Assembly (NCBI GenBank): GCA_927353735.1
Contig: CAKMIA010000005.1
Span: 32,155 to 96,154, forward strand
Direction: 5' to 3'
Length of the DNA stretch: 64,000 nucleotides
DNA from: an uncultured Veillonellaceae bacterium
Lineage (GTDB): Bacteria > Bacillota > Negativicutes > Veillonellales > Dialisteraceae
Position 1 is the stretch's first letter; each line of letters opens with the position of its first letter. This document shows positions 15,755 to 24,071 of the stretch, one piece after another. Below the pieces are notes generated by a model, which saw only the letters and a list, made by a program, of their open reading frames with translations, was not told the DNA's origin and searched no databases. Made by a program: the position numbers and the translations under genes.

Positions 15755-15783
15755 ATTCTACCGGATGGATGCATTTCTGTCAA
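15755..15783 (-). promoter_or_regulatory. Promoter of the T-box leader
   Basis: On the minus strand TTGACA (15778-15783), 17 bases, TAGAAT (15755-15760). Predicted start near 15748, giving a leader of about 430 bases. Confidence 0.85.
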
Positions 15784-15850
15784 GATGTGAGAAGATTTTT
15801 TTCTAAAAAACGGACATTTTCTTTTTCTTCCGGAAAAAGGCCGTTTCTTT

Positions 15851-15879
15851 TTGCATTGTCAGCAGGAAAGGTATATAAT
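15851..15879 (+). promoter_or_regulatory. Promoter of the MFS efflux gene
   Basis: TTGCAT (15851-15856), 17 bases, TATAAT (15874-15879). The -35 box is weak, the -10 perfect. The transcript would start near 15886 and meet a hairpin before the gene. Confidence 0.65.
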
Positions 15880-15923
15880 ATCTGACACAAACTTATAAAA
15901 AAGTCTGCGTTTTTTCAAAAATG

Positions 15924-15953
15924 CTGCCGGAACGGCAGTGTTTTATTTTTTTT
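15924..15953 (+). terminator. Terminator hairpin in the leader of the MFS gene
   Basis: CTGCCG-GAA-CGGCAG is followed by a tract with twelve T in fourteen bases (TGTTTTATTTTTTTT region). It lies between the promoter and the start codon, 21 bases before the ATG, so it may be an attenuator. Confidence 0.65.
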
Positions 15954-15973
15954 CAAAAGAAAGAGAGGAATTT

Positions 15974-17161
15974 ATGGGAGACCTGTGTTTGCTTGCATTT
16001 CTCGGAATGATTTCTGCAATGTCGCCGCTTTCGACGGATATGTATCTGCCGGGGCTGCCTCAGCTCCAGGCGGACTTCGGCGTATCCGCCTCGCTGGCGC
16101 AGCTGACGCTGACCATGACCATGGCCGGCATGGCCATCGGGCAGGTGGCCGGCGGGCCGCTGGCGGACCGGTACGGACGGAAGGGCCCGCTCCTTCTGGG
16201 GATGGTGGGCTTCTTCCTCATGTCCACCGCGTGCTACCTGGCAGAAAGCATTTACTGGTTTCTCGCTTTCCGGTTCGCCCAGGGCTTCTGCGGCGCCTTC
16301 GGCATCGTGATCTCCCGTGCCATCGCCCGTGACGTGCGTTCCGGTGCGGAGCTGATGAAATTCCTGGCCATCCTGATGATGGTGCACGGCCTGGCGCCGG
16401 TGCTGGCCCCGGTCTTCGGCGGACAGCTCCTGCTCTTCATGCCCTGGCGCGGCGTCTTTGCGGTCCTCGCCGGCATCGGCCTGCTGCTCACGATCTTTAC
16501 GCTCATCTATAAGGAAACGCTTCCGAAGGACAAGCGCATTCCCAGCATCGCCGGAAGCTTCGGCAGCTTCATCGAGCTGCTCCACGATCGGTATTTCCTC
16601 GGCCACTGCCTCGTACAGTGCTTCGTATTCGGCAGCTTCTTCTCCTATCTGGCGGGATCGTCCTTCCTCTTTCAGAATGTATACGGCGTATCCGCCCAGA
16701 CCTTCAGCTTCATCTTCGGCAGCATCGGGCTGGGCCTCATGATCCTCGGCTCCCTGCCGGCGAAGATGGCCGGCGCCGTGGAAGGCGTGGTCATGCTGAA
16801 ATGGGCACTCATCGTGCCGGTCGGCGGCAGCATCCTGCTCCTGGCAGGCTTCTTCCTCGATGCGCCCATCTGGTACACCGTGCCGGTGCTCTTCACCACC
16901 ATCGTTCCCATGTCCGTCATGGGGGCCTCCAGCATCGCCCTGGCGCTCTCGAAGCAGGGCAAGAATGCAGGCAGCGCTTCCGCTCTGCTGGGCTTCTTCT
17001 CCATGATCCTCGGCGGCGCGTGCATGCCGGTGGTAGGCATCGCGGGCGACCATACGGCCATCCCCATGGGCTGCCTCATGGTGGCCGGCTATGCACTGGC
17101 TCTCCTTTCCTTCTACCGCCTCATCGCTCCCTATCATCATCGGGAACTTCACCAGCGCTGA
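15974..17161 (+). CDS. MFS multidrug transporter, Bcr/CflA family
   Basis: The 395-residue product has twelve hydrophobic segments. The N-terminal PLSTDMYLP (18-26) is the Bcr/CflA signature, and MFS motif A is GPLADRYGRK (61-70) between helices 2 and 3. It would export drugs or metabolites (bicyclomycin, chloramphenicol or cysteine-like in relatives) in exchange for protons at the inner membrane; the true substrate is unknown. The ATG is placed after AGAGAGGA. The gene stands alone, with a leader hairpin before it and two terminators after it. Confidence 0.9.
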   Translation: MGDLCLLAFLGMISAMSPLSTDMYLPGLPQLQADFGVSASLAQLTLTMTMAGMAIGQVAGGPLADRYGRKGPLLLGMVGFFLMSTACYLAESIYWFLAFRFAQGFCGAFGIVISRAIARDVRSGAELMKFLAILMMVHGLAPVLAPVFGGQLLLFMPWRGVFAVLAGIGLLLTIFTLIYKETLPKDKRIPSIAGSFGSFIELLHDRYFLGHCLVQCFVFGSFFSYLAGSSFLFQNVYGVSAQTFSFIFGSIGLGLMILGSLPAKMAGAVEGVVMLKWALIVPVGGSILLLAGFFLDAPIWYTVPVLFTTIVPMSVMGASSIALALSKQGKNAGSASALLGFFSMILGGACMPVVGIAGDHTAIPMGCLMVAGYALALLSFYRLIAPYHHRELHQR

Positions 17162-17168
17162 GCCGGCC

Positions 17169-17195
17169 GCAGGTCCTTCGGGACCTGCTTTTTTT
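17169..17195 (+). terminator. Terminator of the MFS gene (first)
   Basis: GCAGGTCC-TTCG-GGACCTGC, a perfect eight-pair stem with seven T. Confidence 0.92.
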
Positions 17196-17221
17196 GTGGC
17201 CCGGAGCGGGGCCGTTCCCGG

Positions 17222-17248
17222 GACCGTCCTTTCTTGACGGTCTTTTTT
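17222..17248 (+). terminator. Second terminator-like hairpin after the MFS gene
   Basis: GACCGTC and GACGGTC around seven bases, followed by six T. It lies 35 bases before the next start codon, so it could also act as an attenuator for that gene. Confidence 0.7.
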
Positions 17249-17283
17249 CTTTGAAATATACTGAAATGACAGGAGGAAATCAT

Positions 17284-18057
17284 ATGAAATTCACCATAGA
17301 TCCGATCATTTTTGAATTGTTTCCCGATTTCAATGCGGGACTGGTGGCGATGAAGGGCATCGACAATCTCGTGCAGGACCGGGATATCGAAGCGTTCCTG
17401 CGCCATGCGAGCCTCGAGGCGGGGCTCCTCATGAAGCTGAAGCCGCTGGCCTCTGACCACGGCGTGCGTTCCTACCGGGACGTGCTGGAAAAGCTCGGCG
17501 CCGAGGGCGTGCCTGCCATGGAGCGGGTCATCCGGGAGCTGGGCGAGCACATCGCCGCAGAGCAGCAGGCCGCGCTGGCCGGACAGGCGGAAAAACGCGG
17601 TCCGGGAAGCGTCACGGGCCTCATCGGCGACACGGCGCTGCCGCGCATCAATCCCGTGCGGGATCTCGCCCGCGGGGCGGAGCTGCAGTTCCGCCTGCCT
17701 GTCTTTGCCTTTGACATGGGCGATGAGAGCGAGCCTCTCATGCTCCGCAGGGCAAAGGAAGGGGACGCATTCACCGATGGGAACGGCGCGGAACAGGCAC
17801 CGGAGGCGGAGGAGATCCTCTTCGCCATGGGGAGCGGCGTCTCCGTGCGTCATTTCTTCTGCGAGGAAGGGACGGCCGGCGCGGTCGTGCCGGAGACCCG
17901 CAATGTGCTCGTGGTGCTTCCCTGCTTCGGCGCCACCCGGCGGAAGGCCATGTCTGTCCGCAATGAGCTGGCCCGCCGCATGAAGGACTCTTTCGGCCGG
18001 ACCGCGGAGACCGCCTGGCTCGACAGCAGGACCACGGAATTCGTCTCGGAAATCTGA
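17284..18057 (+). CDS. B3/B4 tRNA-binding domain protein
   Basis: The 257-residue product belongs to the stand-alone B3/4 domain family, related to the editing-site domain of phenylalanyl-tRNA synthetase beta. N-terminal MKFTIDPIIFELFPDFNAGLV and the middle INPVRDLAR / VFAFDMGD segments (about 125-155) are typical. Members are thought to act on misacylated tRNA or free aminoacyl compounds, but proof is limited. AGGAGGAAATC precedes the ATG. The stop codon is followed after one base by the exonuclease start, so the two are co-translated. Confidence 0.85.
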   Translation: MKFTIDPIIFELFPDFNAGLVAMKGIDNLVQDRDIEAFLRHASLEAGLLMKLKPLASDHGVRSYRDVLEKLGAEGVPAMERVIRELGEHIAAEQQAALAGQAEKRGPGSVTGLIGDTALPRINPVRDLARGAELQFRLPVFAFDMGDESEPLMLRRAKEGDAFTDGNGAEQAPEAEEILFAMGSGVSVRHFFCEEGTAGAVVPETRNVLVVLPCFGATRRKAMSVRNELARRMKDSFGRTAETAWLDSRTTEFVSEI

Positions 18058-18058
18058 A

Positions 18059-18652
18059 ATGCGGTACGCAGCCATTGATTTCGAGACGGCCAATTATGAG
18101 AGGGCCAGCGCGTGCTCGCTGGGCATCGTCGTATCGGACGGGACCAGGGTGACAGACGAGTGGTATCACCTCATCCGACCGCCGAAAATGCTTTTCGACG
18201 AGGGCTGCATGCGGGTGAACCACATCCGTCCGGAAATGGTGGAGGAGGAGCCGGAATTTCCCGCCTTCTGGGAGGAGATCGCCTCCCGGCTGGAGGGGCG
18301 CGTGGTCTTTGCCCACAATGCGCCCTTCGATATGGGCGTGCTGGGGGCGATGCTTGACTGGTATGACCTGCCGGATCTGCATTTCCGCTACGGCTGTACG
18401 GTGAAGCTCTCCCGCGCGCTCTGGCAGGATATGGAAAATCACCGCCTGAATACGGTGGCGGGCCTGCTGGGCTTTTCCTTCCAGCATCATCAGGCATTGG
18501 CCGATGCGGCAGCCTGCGAATATATCGTGCGGGCAGCGCTGAAAAAGACGAACACCGCCACGGTGGAGGACATGATGGCCGCCACGGGACAGAAGCTCAC
18601 TTCGTTCCGTGTGAAGCGCACCCACCGTCCGGCGGCGCTGTTTGAGGAATAG
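18059..18652 (+). CDS. DnaQ-like 3'-5' exonuclease (DEDDh)
   Basis: A 197-residue exonuclease with Exo I AIDFET (5-10, D7 and E9), Exo II AHNAPFDMG and Exo III HHQALADA, which give the four acidic residues and the His of the DEDDh class. It resembles the proofreading epsilon domain without extra domains. Substrate could be DNA ends or small RNAs; it cannot be decided. It starts one base after the B3/4 gene and is followed by ogt ten bases on, so the three form an operon with a nucleic-acid repair or quality-control flavour. Confidence 0.9.
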   Translation: MRYAAIDFETANYERASACSLGIVVSDGTRVTDEWYHLIRPPKMLFDEGCMRVNHIRPEMVEEEPEFPAFWEEIASRLEGRVVFAHNAPFDMGVLGAMLDWYDLPDLHFRYGCTVKLSRALWQDMENHRLNTVAGLLGFSFQHHQALADAAACEYIVRAALKKTNTATVEDMMAATGQKLTSFRVKRTHRPAALFEE

Positions 18653-18662
18653 GAGGCGTTCT

Positions 18663-19124
18663 GTGGATCACTGTGTCATTGAAACGCCGGCAGGCCGGCT
18701 CTGCATCTGGGAGCTCCGGGGATGCATCACGGAGTGCGCCTGGGTGACGGCGCCCCTGCGGGCTCCGGAAACACCGCTTCTGGTGAAGGCCGCGCAGGAA
18801 GTGGACGAATATTTCAAAAAGGCGCGGCGCACCTTTGACCTGCCGCTGGCTGCGCCGGGCGGGGACCTGGAGCAGAAGGTGTGGCAGGCGGTGATGCAGA
18901 TTCCCTACGGCCGGACGGTGACCGCTTCGGCCATCGCGGACAAGGCCGGCCTCCGCCGGAAGTTCCGCGCCGTGGTGAATGCGTGCGTGAAAAATCCGAT
19001 TGCCCTGTTCATTCCCTGCCACCGCGTCACTGCAGAGGACGGCGACGGCAGCTACGTGGGTGGCCCTGAGGTGAAGCGGGCGCTCTGGGCGGTGGAAGGC
19101 ATCCGCCGCGGAACGGACCAGTAA
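18663..19124 (+). CDS. ogt: Methylated-DNA-protein-cysteine methyltransferase
   Basis: The 153-residue protein repairs O6-alkylguanine by moving the alkyl group onto its own cysteine. The active-site motif PCHRV (118-122, C119) is intact, as is the helix-turn-helix region VWQAVMQIPYGRTVTASAIA. The segment usually reading GxxRAVGxAxGxNP is KFRAVVNACVKNP. The start chosen is GTG 18663, seven bases after TAGGAGG; an ATG at 18642 would overlap the exonuclease gene. Last gene of the operon. Confidence 0.9.
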   Translation: MDHCVIETPAGRLCIWELRGCITECAWVTAPLRAPETPLLVKAAQEVDEYFKKARRTFDLPLAAPGGDLEQKVWQAVMQIPYGRTVTASAIADKAGLRRKFRAVVNACVKNPIALFIPCHRVTAEDGDGSYVGGPEVKRALWAVEGIRRGTDQ

Positions 19125-19140
19125 AAAACCATAAAGAAAA

Positions 19141-19175
19141 GACCCATCCGGGATTTGCGGGATGGGTCTTTTTTT
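19141..19175 (+). terminator. Bidirectional terminator between ogt and tetR
   Basis: GACCCATCC and GGATGGGTC with a ten-base loop; seven T on the plus strand and an A tract on the other side. It serves ogt and the convergent tetR. Confidence 0.92.
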
Positions 19176-19182
19176 ATGCGCG

Positions 19183-19782
19183 TTATGCGTGTTTTTTCAG
19201 GAGCAGGTCCACGTAGCGGTCCAGATTGTTCGGATCGGCGTAGGCCGGGGAGGCGAGCCCGCCCTTGTTCAGCTCCAGCAGGATCGGAAATTCCAGCGCG
19301 GAGATGAGCTGCAGGCTTTTGAGCTCCACGTCCTCCCGGTCGGTGAGGCCGTAGGTCTCCGCCACGGCGGCGGTGAATTTCGGCCAGCACTGCTCGTAGA
19401 GAAAGGTGAGGTAGAGAAAATAGGTGTCGTGCGCCGGCGCAGAGGGACAGGACAGCGTCTTGAAGAGCGCCGGGTGCTTCCGGGCGAGCGGGATGTACGC
19501 CCGCATGTACCGCCGGAGCCGCTCCTCTGCGGGAAGGCGCGTGTCGTCCAGACAGGAGACGACGCTCTCCACGTCTCCCATGAGGGTGTCCATGGCGAGG
19601 GCGATGAGCTGTTCCTTGGAGCCGAAGTAGTACCGCACGGAGGAAATATTCACGTGGGCCTCTCCGGCGATGCGCCGCACCGTGGCGCCGCGGAAGCCCT
19701 GCTCGCGGAGGATGCGCGCCGTGGTGTCGATCATGCGCCGGCGGATGCGGGACCCTTTCTGGGTGAGCGTCTTTTCCGTCAT
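19183..19782 (-). CDS. TetR-family transcriptional regulator
   Basis: The 199-residue protein has the TetR N-terminal helix-turn-helix, with ATVRRIAGEAHVNISSVRYYF at about residues 33-53. The ligand domain is variable and shows AcrR-like segments. It overlaps the end of the large activase gene by four bases (ATGA), so it is translated with it and may control it. No palindrome was found that could be assigned as its operator. Confidence 0.9.
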   Translation of the reverse strand: MTEKTLTQKGSRIRRRMIDTTARILREQGFRGATVRRIAGEAHVNISSVRYYFGSKEQLIALAMDTLMGDVESVVSCLDDTRLPAEERLRRYMRAYIPLARKHPALFKTLSCPSAPAHDTYFLYLTFLYEQCWPKFTAAVAETYGLTDREDVELKSLQLISALEFPILLELNKGGLASPAYADPNNLDRYVDLLLKKHA

Positions 19783-22700
19783 AACGCGCTTCCTTTCTTG
19801 GCGGAGATGGTCTTGCGGAGGATGGACTGGGTCTCCGTGACCGGCGTCTTTTCAGTGAGAGCATTCATCATGAGCTTGAGGCGGTTGATCTGGTTCACCT
19901 GGCTGACGCTGGCGTCGCAGTCCAGCGAGAGGAAGACCGCTTCCGGATAGGCGATATGGAGCTTGTGCGCCATGCCTTCGCCGGTGATGTGGTTCGGCAG
20001 GCAGGCGAAGGGCTGGAGGCAGACGATGCCCCGGCAGCCGTGGCCGAGGAGGTCGATCATGTCCGCCGTGAGGAACCAGCCCTCGCCGGCACGGTGGCCC
20101 AGCGACAGATACTGGGCGGTGCGCTTGGCCAGCGCCTCAATGGGCGTGATGGGATGGAACCGGCGGGAATGCTTCAGCGCCTTTTCATAGGGCCGGCGGT
20201 ACCATTCGAGGAGCCGGCGGATGAAGGTGTCCCGGAGGTCGCGCATCATGCTGCCGCCGAGGTATTTCCGCTGGAACCGGCTGTCCAGCAGGCTGTACAG
20301 GAAGAAGTCGAGGATGCCGCTCGCTTCCGCTTCTCCGCCGTTCTCCTCGATGGCGCGGGCCAGATCGTTCGACGCGATGGGGCTGAATTTGACGTAGATT
20401 TCGCCCACGATGCCGATGCGGGGGCGCCGCTCCGTCTCGAGCAGGGGCAGGTGATCGAAATCGGAAATGATGCGGGCCAGCATTTTTCCGTAGGAATGAT
20501 AGCTCTGGCCGTGGAGGAGCGCCTCGCTGCACCGCTGCTGCCATTCAGAACAGAGCGTTTCCGCGCTGCCCGGCACCTTTTCATAGGGACGGGTACGGTA
20601 GAGGCACTGCATGAGCGCGTCGCCGTAAATGGTGGCCATGATGAGCCGCTGGGCGAGGGTCATGGTGATCTGGAAGCCCGGCTGCGGCGCAAGACCCTCC
20701 ATATTGGCGGAGATGACCGGCACGCCGGACAGGCCCGCTTCCTTCAGGGCCCGCTGGAGGAAGGCCAGATAGTTCGAGGCGCGGCAGGCGCCGCCGGTCT
20801 GGGAGAGCATGACTGCCGTGCGGGACAGGTCGTAGTCACCGGACTGGAGCGCCCGGATGAGGGAGCCGATGGTGATGATGGCCGGATAGCAGGCGTCGTT
20901 GTTGACGTAGGACAGGCCCGTATCGATATCCTCTCTCACCGGCGGGAGGATCTTCAGACGGTAGCCCGCGCCGCGTCCGGCCGCTTCAATGATGGGGAAA
21001 TGAATGGGGGACATTTCCGGCACGAGGATGGTGTAGTCCTTTTTCATTTCCTTCGTAAAGGGCGCGTTCTCGTAGGGCAGATCCGGCACGTCGTCGCGGT
21101 CCTGCTGCATCCGTTCCTGGATGGCCGCCTTCAGGGAACGCAGGCGGATGCGCACCGCGCCGAGGTTCAGTCCCTCGTCGATCTTGAGCGACGTGTACAG
21201 GCGTCCCCGGTAGGTCATGATCTCCTGCACCTGATCGGTGACGACCGCGTCGAGGCCGCACCCGAAGGAATTGAGTTCCACCAGCTCCAGATTGGCGTGG
21301 CGGGTGACGTAGTCCGCCGCGCGGTAGAGGCGGCCGTGCCAGGTCCACTGGTTCAGCACGCGCAGATTCGGGAGACAGCCCAGCATGGCCACGCCGTCCT
21401 CGGAGAGCACTGCCATGCCGAGCTGATTCACCAGATCGGGGATTCCGTGATTGGCCGCCGGGTCCACATGGTAGGGACGGCCGGCGAGGACGATGCCCAC
21501 GAGATGCTTTTCCTTGATTTCCTTCAGGATGCGGCGGGTCTCGTCGAGGAGATCGGCCTTGTATTTTTCCATTTCCGCCCGGGCCGCCGTGAGTGCCTGG
21601 AAGATGTCGCCGTAGGGGATATGGAGCGGAGCCAGCTCTTCCACAAGGCGTTTCTGCAGTGCGCTCGATTCATAGAGCGGCAGGAACGGATGGAGGAAGG
21701 GAATGCCCGCTTCCTGGAACAGGTCGTCCATATTGGCGGCGATGGTCTCCGGATAGGAGGTCACCATGGGGCACATGTAGGAATTTTCATTTTTCTCATC
21801 CGGCCCGTGGTCGATGCAGGGATACCAGATGAAATCGGGCTTGCGCCGGATGAGGTCGGCGATGTGCGCATGGACCAGCTTCACCGGATAGCATTCCGAG
21901 TAGGACGGGATCGTTTCCAGCGCCGTGATGGGGATCTGGCGGATGTCCGCACTGGAGAGGACGACGCGGAAGCCCAGCTTCGTGAAGAAGGTGAACCAGA
22001 AGGGATATTCTTCATACATATTGAGCGCCCGGGGGATGCCCACGGTGCCGCGGGGCGCCTTGCCCGGGGAGAGCGGCCGGTAGGAGAAGAGCCGGTCGTA
22101 TTTCCACTGATAGATATTGGGCAGGGAGGAGCGGGCCGATGCCTTGCCGGTGAGGGCGAGGGAAGCGCCCCGTTCGCAGCGGTTGCCCGATACGAAGGCG
22201 CGGCCGTCGGAGAAGGTGGTCACCGTGACGAGGCAGTGGTTGCCGCAGCCGGGGCAGCGGTGCACATCGGTCTTCATGGTGATCTTTTCCAGTTCCTCCG
22301 GCGTGACGAGGGTGGAGCGGTGGGTCTCGGGGCAGCGGTCCTTCGTAATGAGGGCCATGCCGTACGCGCCCATGAGGCCGGCGATATTCGGGCGCACCAC
22401 GTCCCGGCCGAGGAGCTTTTCCAGTGCGCGGAGCACCGCGTCATTGTAGAAGGTGCCGCCCTGAACGACCACCTTGTCGCCCAGCTCGGACACATCGCGG
22501 AGGCGCACCACTTTATAGAGGGCGTTCTTGATGACGGAGTAGGACAGGCCGGCGGAAATATCCGCGACGGAGACGCCGTTTTTCTGGGCCTCCCGCACGC
22601 GGGAATTCATGAAGACCGTGCAGCGGGAGCCCAGGTCCACCGGATGGGCCGCCGTGAGAGCGATCTTCGAGAAGGTGCGGATGTCCATGCCGAGGGACTG

Positions 22701-24071
22701 CGCGAAGGTGTCGAGGAAGGAGCCGCAGCCGGAGGAGCAGGCTTCATTGAGGAGGATGCTGTCCACCGCGCCGTCCTTCAGGCGGCAGCATTTCATATCC
22801 TGACCGCCGATATCGAGGACGGTGGTCACGTCCGGGCAGAAATGGCGCGCCGCCCGGTAGTGGGCCATGGTCTCCACCTCGCCGGTATCGGCGGAGAGCG
22901 CTTCGCGGAGCAGATTTTCCCCGTAGCCGGTGACGCCGGCCCCGCAGATACGGGCGCCTGTGGGGAGCTTGCTGTACAGATCGGCGATGATGGCCTTGGC
23001 GCCGTTGAGGGGATTGCCCCGGTTGTTGCCGTAGTATTCATAGAGGATGCGGCCCTGCGCATCGAGGAGCACCGTCTTGATGGTGGTGGAACCGGCGTCG
23101 ATGCCGAGCCAGCAGGGGCCGGAGGCCTCGGACAGCGGCAGGCGGTCCACATGGAAGCGCGCGTGCCGGGCCTTGAAGGCTTCGTATTCCTCGTCCGAAG
23201 CGAAGAGCGGTTCCAGACATTTCACCGCGTCCAGATTGGACACGTCAGTCTGGCGGATGCGTTCCAGCCAGGGATCGAAGTCAAAGGGCTTGTCGTGCAT
23301 GGCGGTGAGCGCCGCCCCGATGGCGACGTAGAGCTCGCCGTGCTCCGGCACGATCATATCTTCCTTTTTCATGCCGAGGGTCACGCGGAACCGTTCCCGG
23401 AGGACCGGCTGGAAGGTGAGCGGGCCGCCGAGGAATACGATCTTTCCCCGGAGCGGACGGCCGCAGGTGAGGCCGGAAATGGTCTGATTGACCACCGACT
23501 GGAAGACGGAGGCCGCGATATCCTCCTTCGGTGCGCCTTCGTTGAGCAGGGCCTGAATGTCCGTCTTGGCGAAAACGCCGCACCGGGAGGCAATGGGATA
23601 GATCTGCTTCGATTCGGCGGCCAGCCGGCCGAGGCCTGCCGCATCGGTGGAAAGAAGGGCCGCCATGCGGTCGATGAAGGCGCCCGTCCCGCCGGCGCAG
23701 GCGCCGTTCATGCGCTGATCCACGCCGTTTTTCAGGTAGGTCACCTTTTCATCCTCGCCGCCCAGCTCGACGATGGCGTCCGCTTCGGGATTGAAGGCGC
23801 GCACGGCCTTGGTCTCCGCGAGGATCTCCTGATAGAAGGGCAGCTCCATGAAGCGGGCCAGCCCCATGCCGCCGCTTCCGGAAATGGCCGCGGTGATCCG
23901 GTATCCGGAGAAGGATTTCTGCATTTCCTCCAGCAGATCCATGGTGGCCTTGCGGATGTCCGACATATGCCGCACATACCGGCCGAAAAGAAGCTTCAGG
24001 TGGGGAGAGAGCACTGCGATTTTGACGGTGGTCGAACCGACATCTATGCCAACGTGAAGAACGGGCTTCAT
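19779..24071 (-). CDS. Giant acyl-CoA dehydratase activase-type protein (two BadF/BadG ATPase domains + DUF2229 + HgdB-like region)
   Basis: The 1430-residue product begins with an ASKHA ATPase domain, GIDVGSTTVKIAVL (8-21), with the [4Fe-4S] ligand motif NGACAGGTGAF. A second such domain starts at WLGIDAGSTTIKTVLLD (near 320) with NEACSSGCGSFLD. A DUF2229 region follows (about 660-900, with CPGCGNHC and EECYPVK-like Cys motifs) and a C-terminal part resembling the dehydratase B/D subunits. Two-domain activases of this type are widespread in anaerobes; the classical role is ATP-driven electron injection into 2-hydroxyacyl-CoA dehydratases. Whether this giant form acts on that enzyme or on another reaction is unsettled. 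TATAAT lies at 24124-24129; no good -35 box is seen. Confidence 0.9.
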   Translation of the reverse strand: MKPVLHVGIDVGSTTVKIAVLSPHLKLLFGRYVRHMSDIRKATMDLLEEMQKSFSGYRITAAISGSGGMGLARFMELPFYQEILAETKAVRAFNPEADAIVELGGEDEKVTYLKNGVDQRMNGACAGGTGAFIDRMAALLSTDAAGLGRLAAESKQIYPIASRCGVFAKTDIQALLNEGAPKEDIAASVFQSVVNQTISGLTCGRPLRGKIVFLGGPLTFQPVLRERFRVTLGMKKEDMIVPEHGELYVAIGAALTAMHDKPFDFDPWLERIRQTDVSNLDAVKCLEPLFASDEEYEAFKARHARFHVDRLPLSEASGPCWLGIDAGSTTIKTVLLDAQGRILYEYYGNNRGNPLNGAKAIIADLYSKLPTGARICGAGVTGYGENLLREALSADTGEVETMAHYRAARHFCPDVTTVLDIGGQDMKCCRLKDGAVDSILLNEACSSGCGSFLDTFAQSLGMDIRTFSKIALTAAHPVDLGSRCTVFMNSRVREAQKNGVSVADISAGLSYSVIKNALYKVVRLRDVSELGDKVVVQGGTFYNDAVLRALEKLLGRDVVRPNIAGLMGAYGMALITKDRCPETHRSTLVTPEELEKITMKTDVHRCPGCGNHCLVTVTTFSDGRAFVSGNRCERGASLALTGKASARSSLPNIYQWKYDRLFSYRPLSPGKAPRGTVGIPRALNMYEEYPFWFTFFTKLGFRVVLSSADIRQIPITALETIPSYSECYPVKLVHAHIADLIRRKPDFIWYPCIDHGPDEKNENSYMCPMVTSYPETIAANMDDLFQEAGIPFLHPFLPLYESSALQKRLVEELAPLHIPYGDIFQALTAARAEMEKYKADLLDETRRILKEIKEKHLVGIVLAGRPYHVDPAANHGIPDLVNQLGMAVLSEDGVAMLGCLPNLRVLNQWTWHGRLYRAADYVTRHANLELVELNSFGCGLDAVVTDQVQEIMTYRGRLYTSLKIDEGLNLGAVRIRLRSLKAAIQERMQQDRDDVPDLPYENAPFTKEMKKDYTILVPEMSPIHFPIIEAAGRGAGYRLKILPPVREDIDTGLSYVNNDACYPAIITIGSLIRALQSGDYDLSRTAVMLSQTGGACRASNYLAFLQRALKEAGLSGVPVISANMEGLAPQPGFQITMTLAQRLIMATIYGDALMQCLYRTRPYEKVPGSAETLCSEWQQRCSEALLHGQSYHSYGKMLARIISDFDHLPLLETERRPRIGIVGEIYVKFSPIASNDLARAIEENGGEAEASGILDFFLYSLLDSRFQRKYLGGSMMRDLRDTFIRRLLEWYRRPYEKALKHSRRFHPITPIEALAKRTAQYLSLGHRAGEGWFLTADMIDLLGHGCRGIVCLQPFACLPNHITGEGMAHKLHIAYPEAVFLSLDCDASVSQVNQINRLKLMMNALTEKTPVTETQSILRKTISAKKGSAL

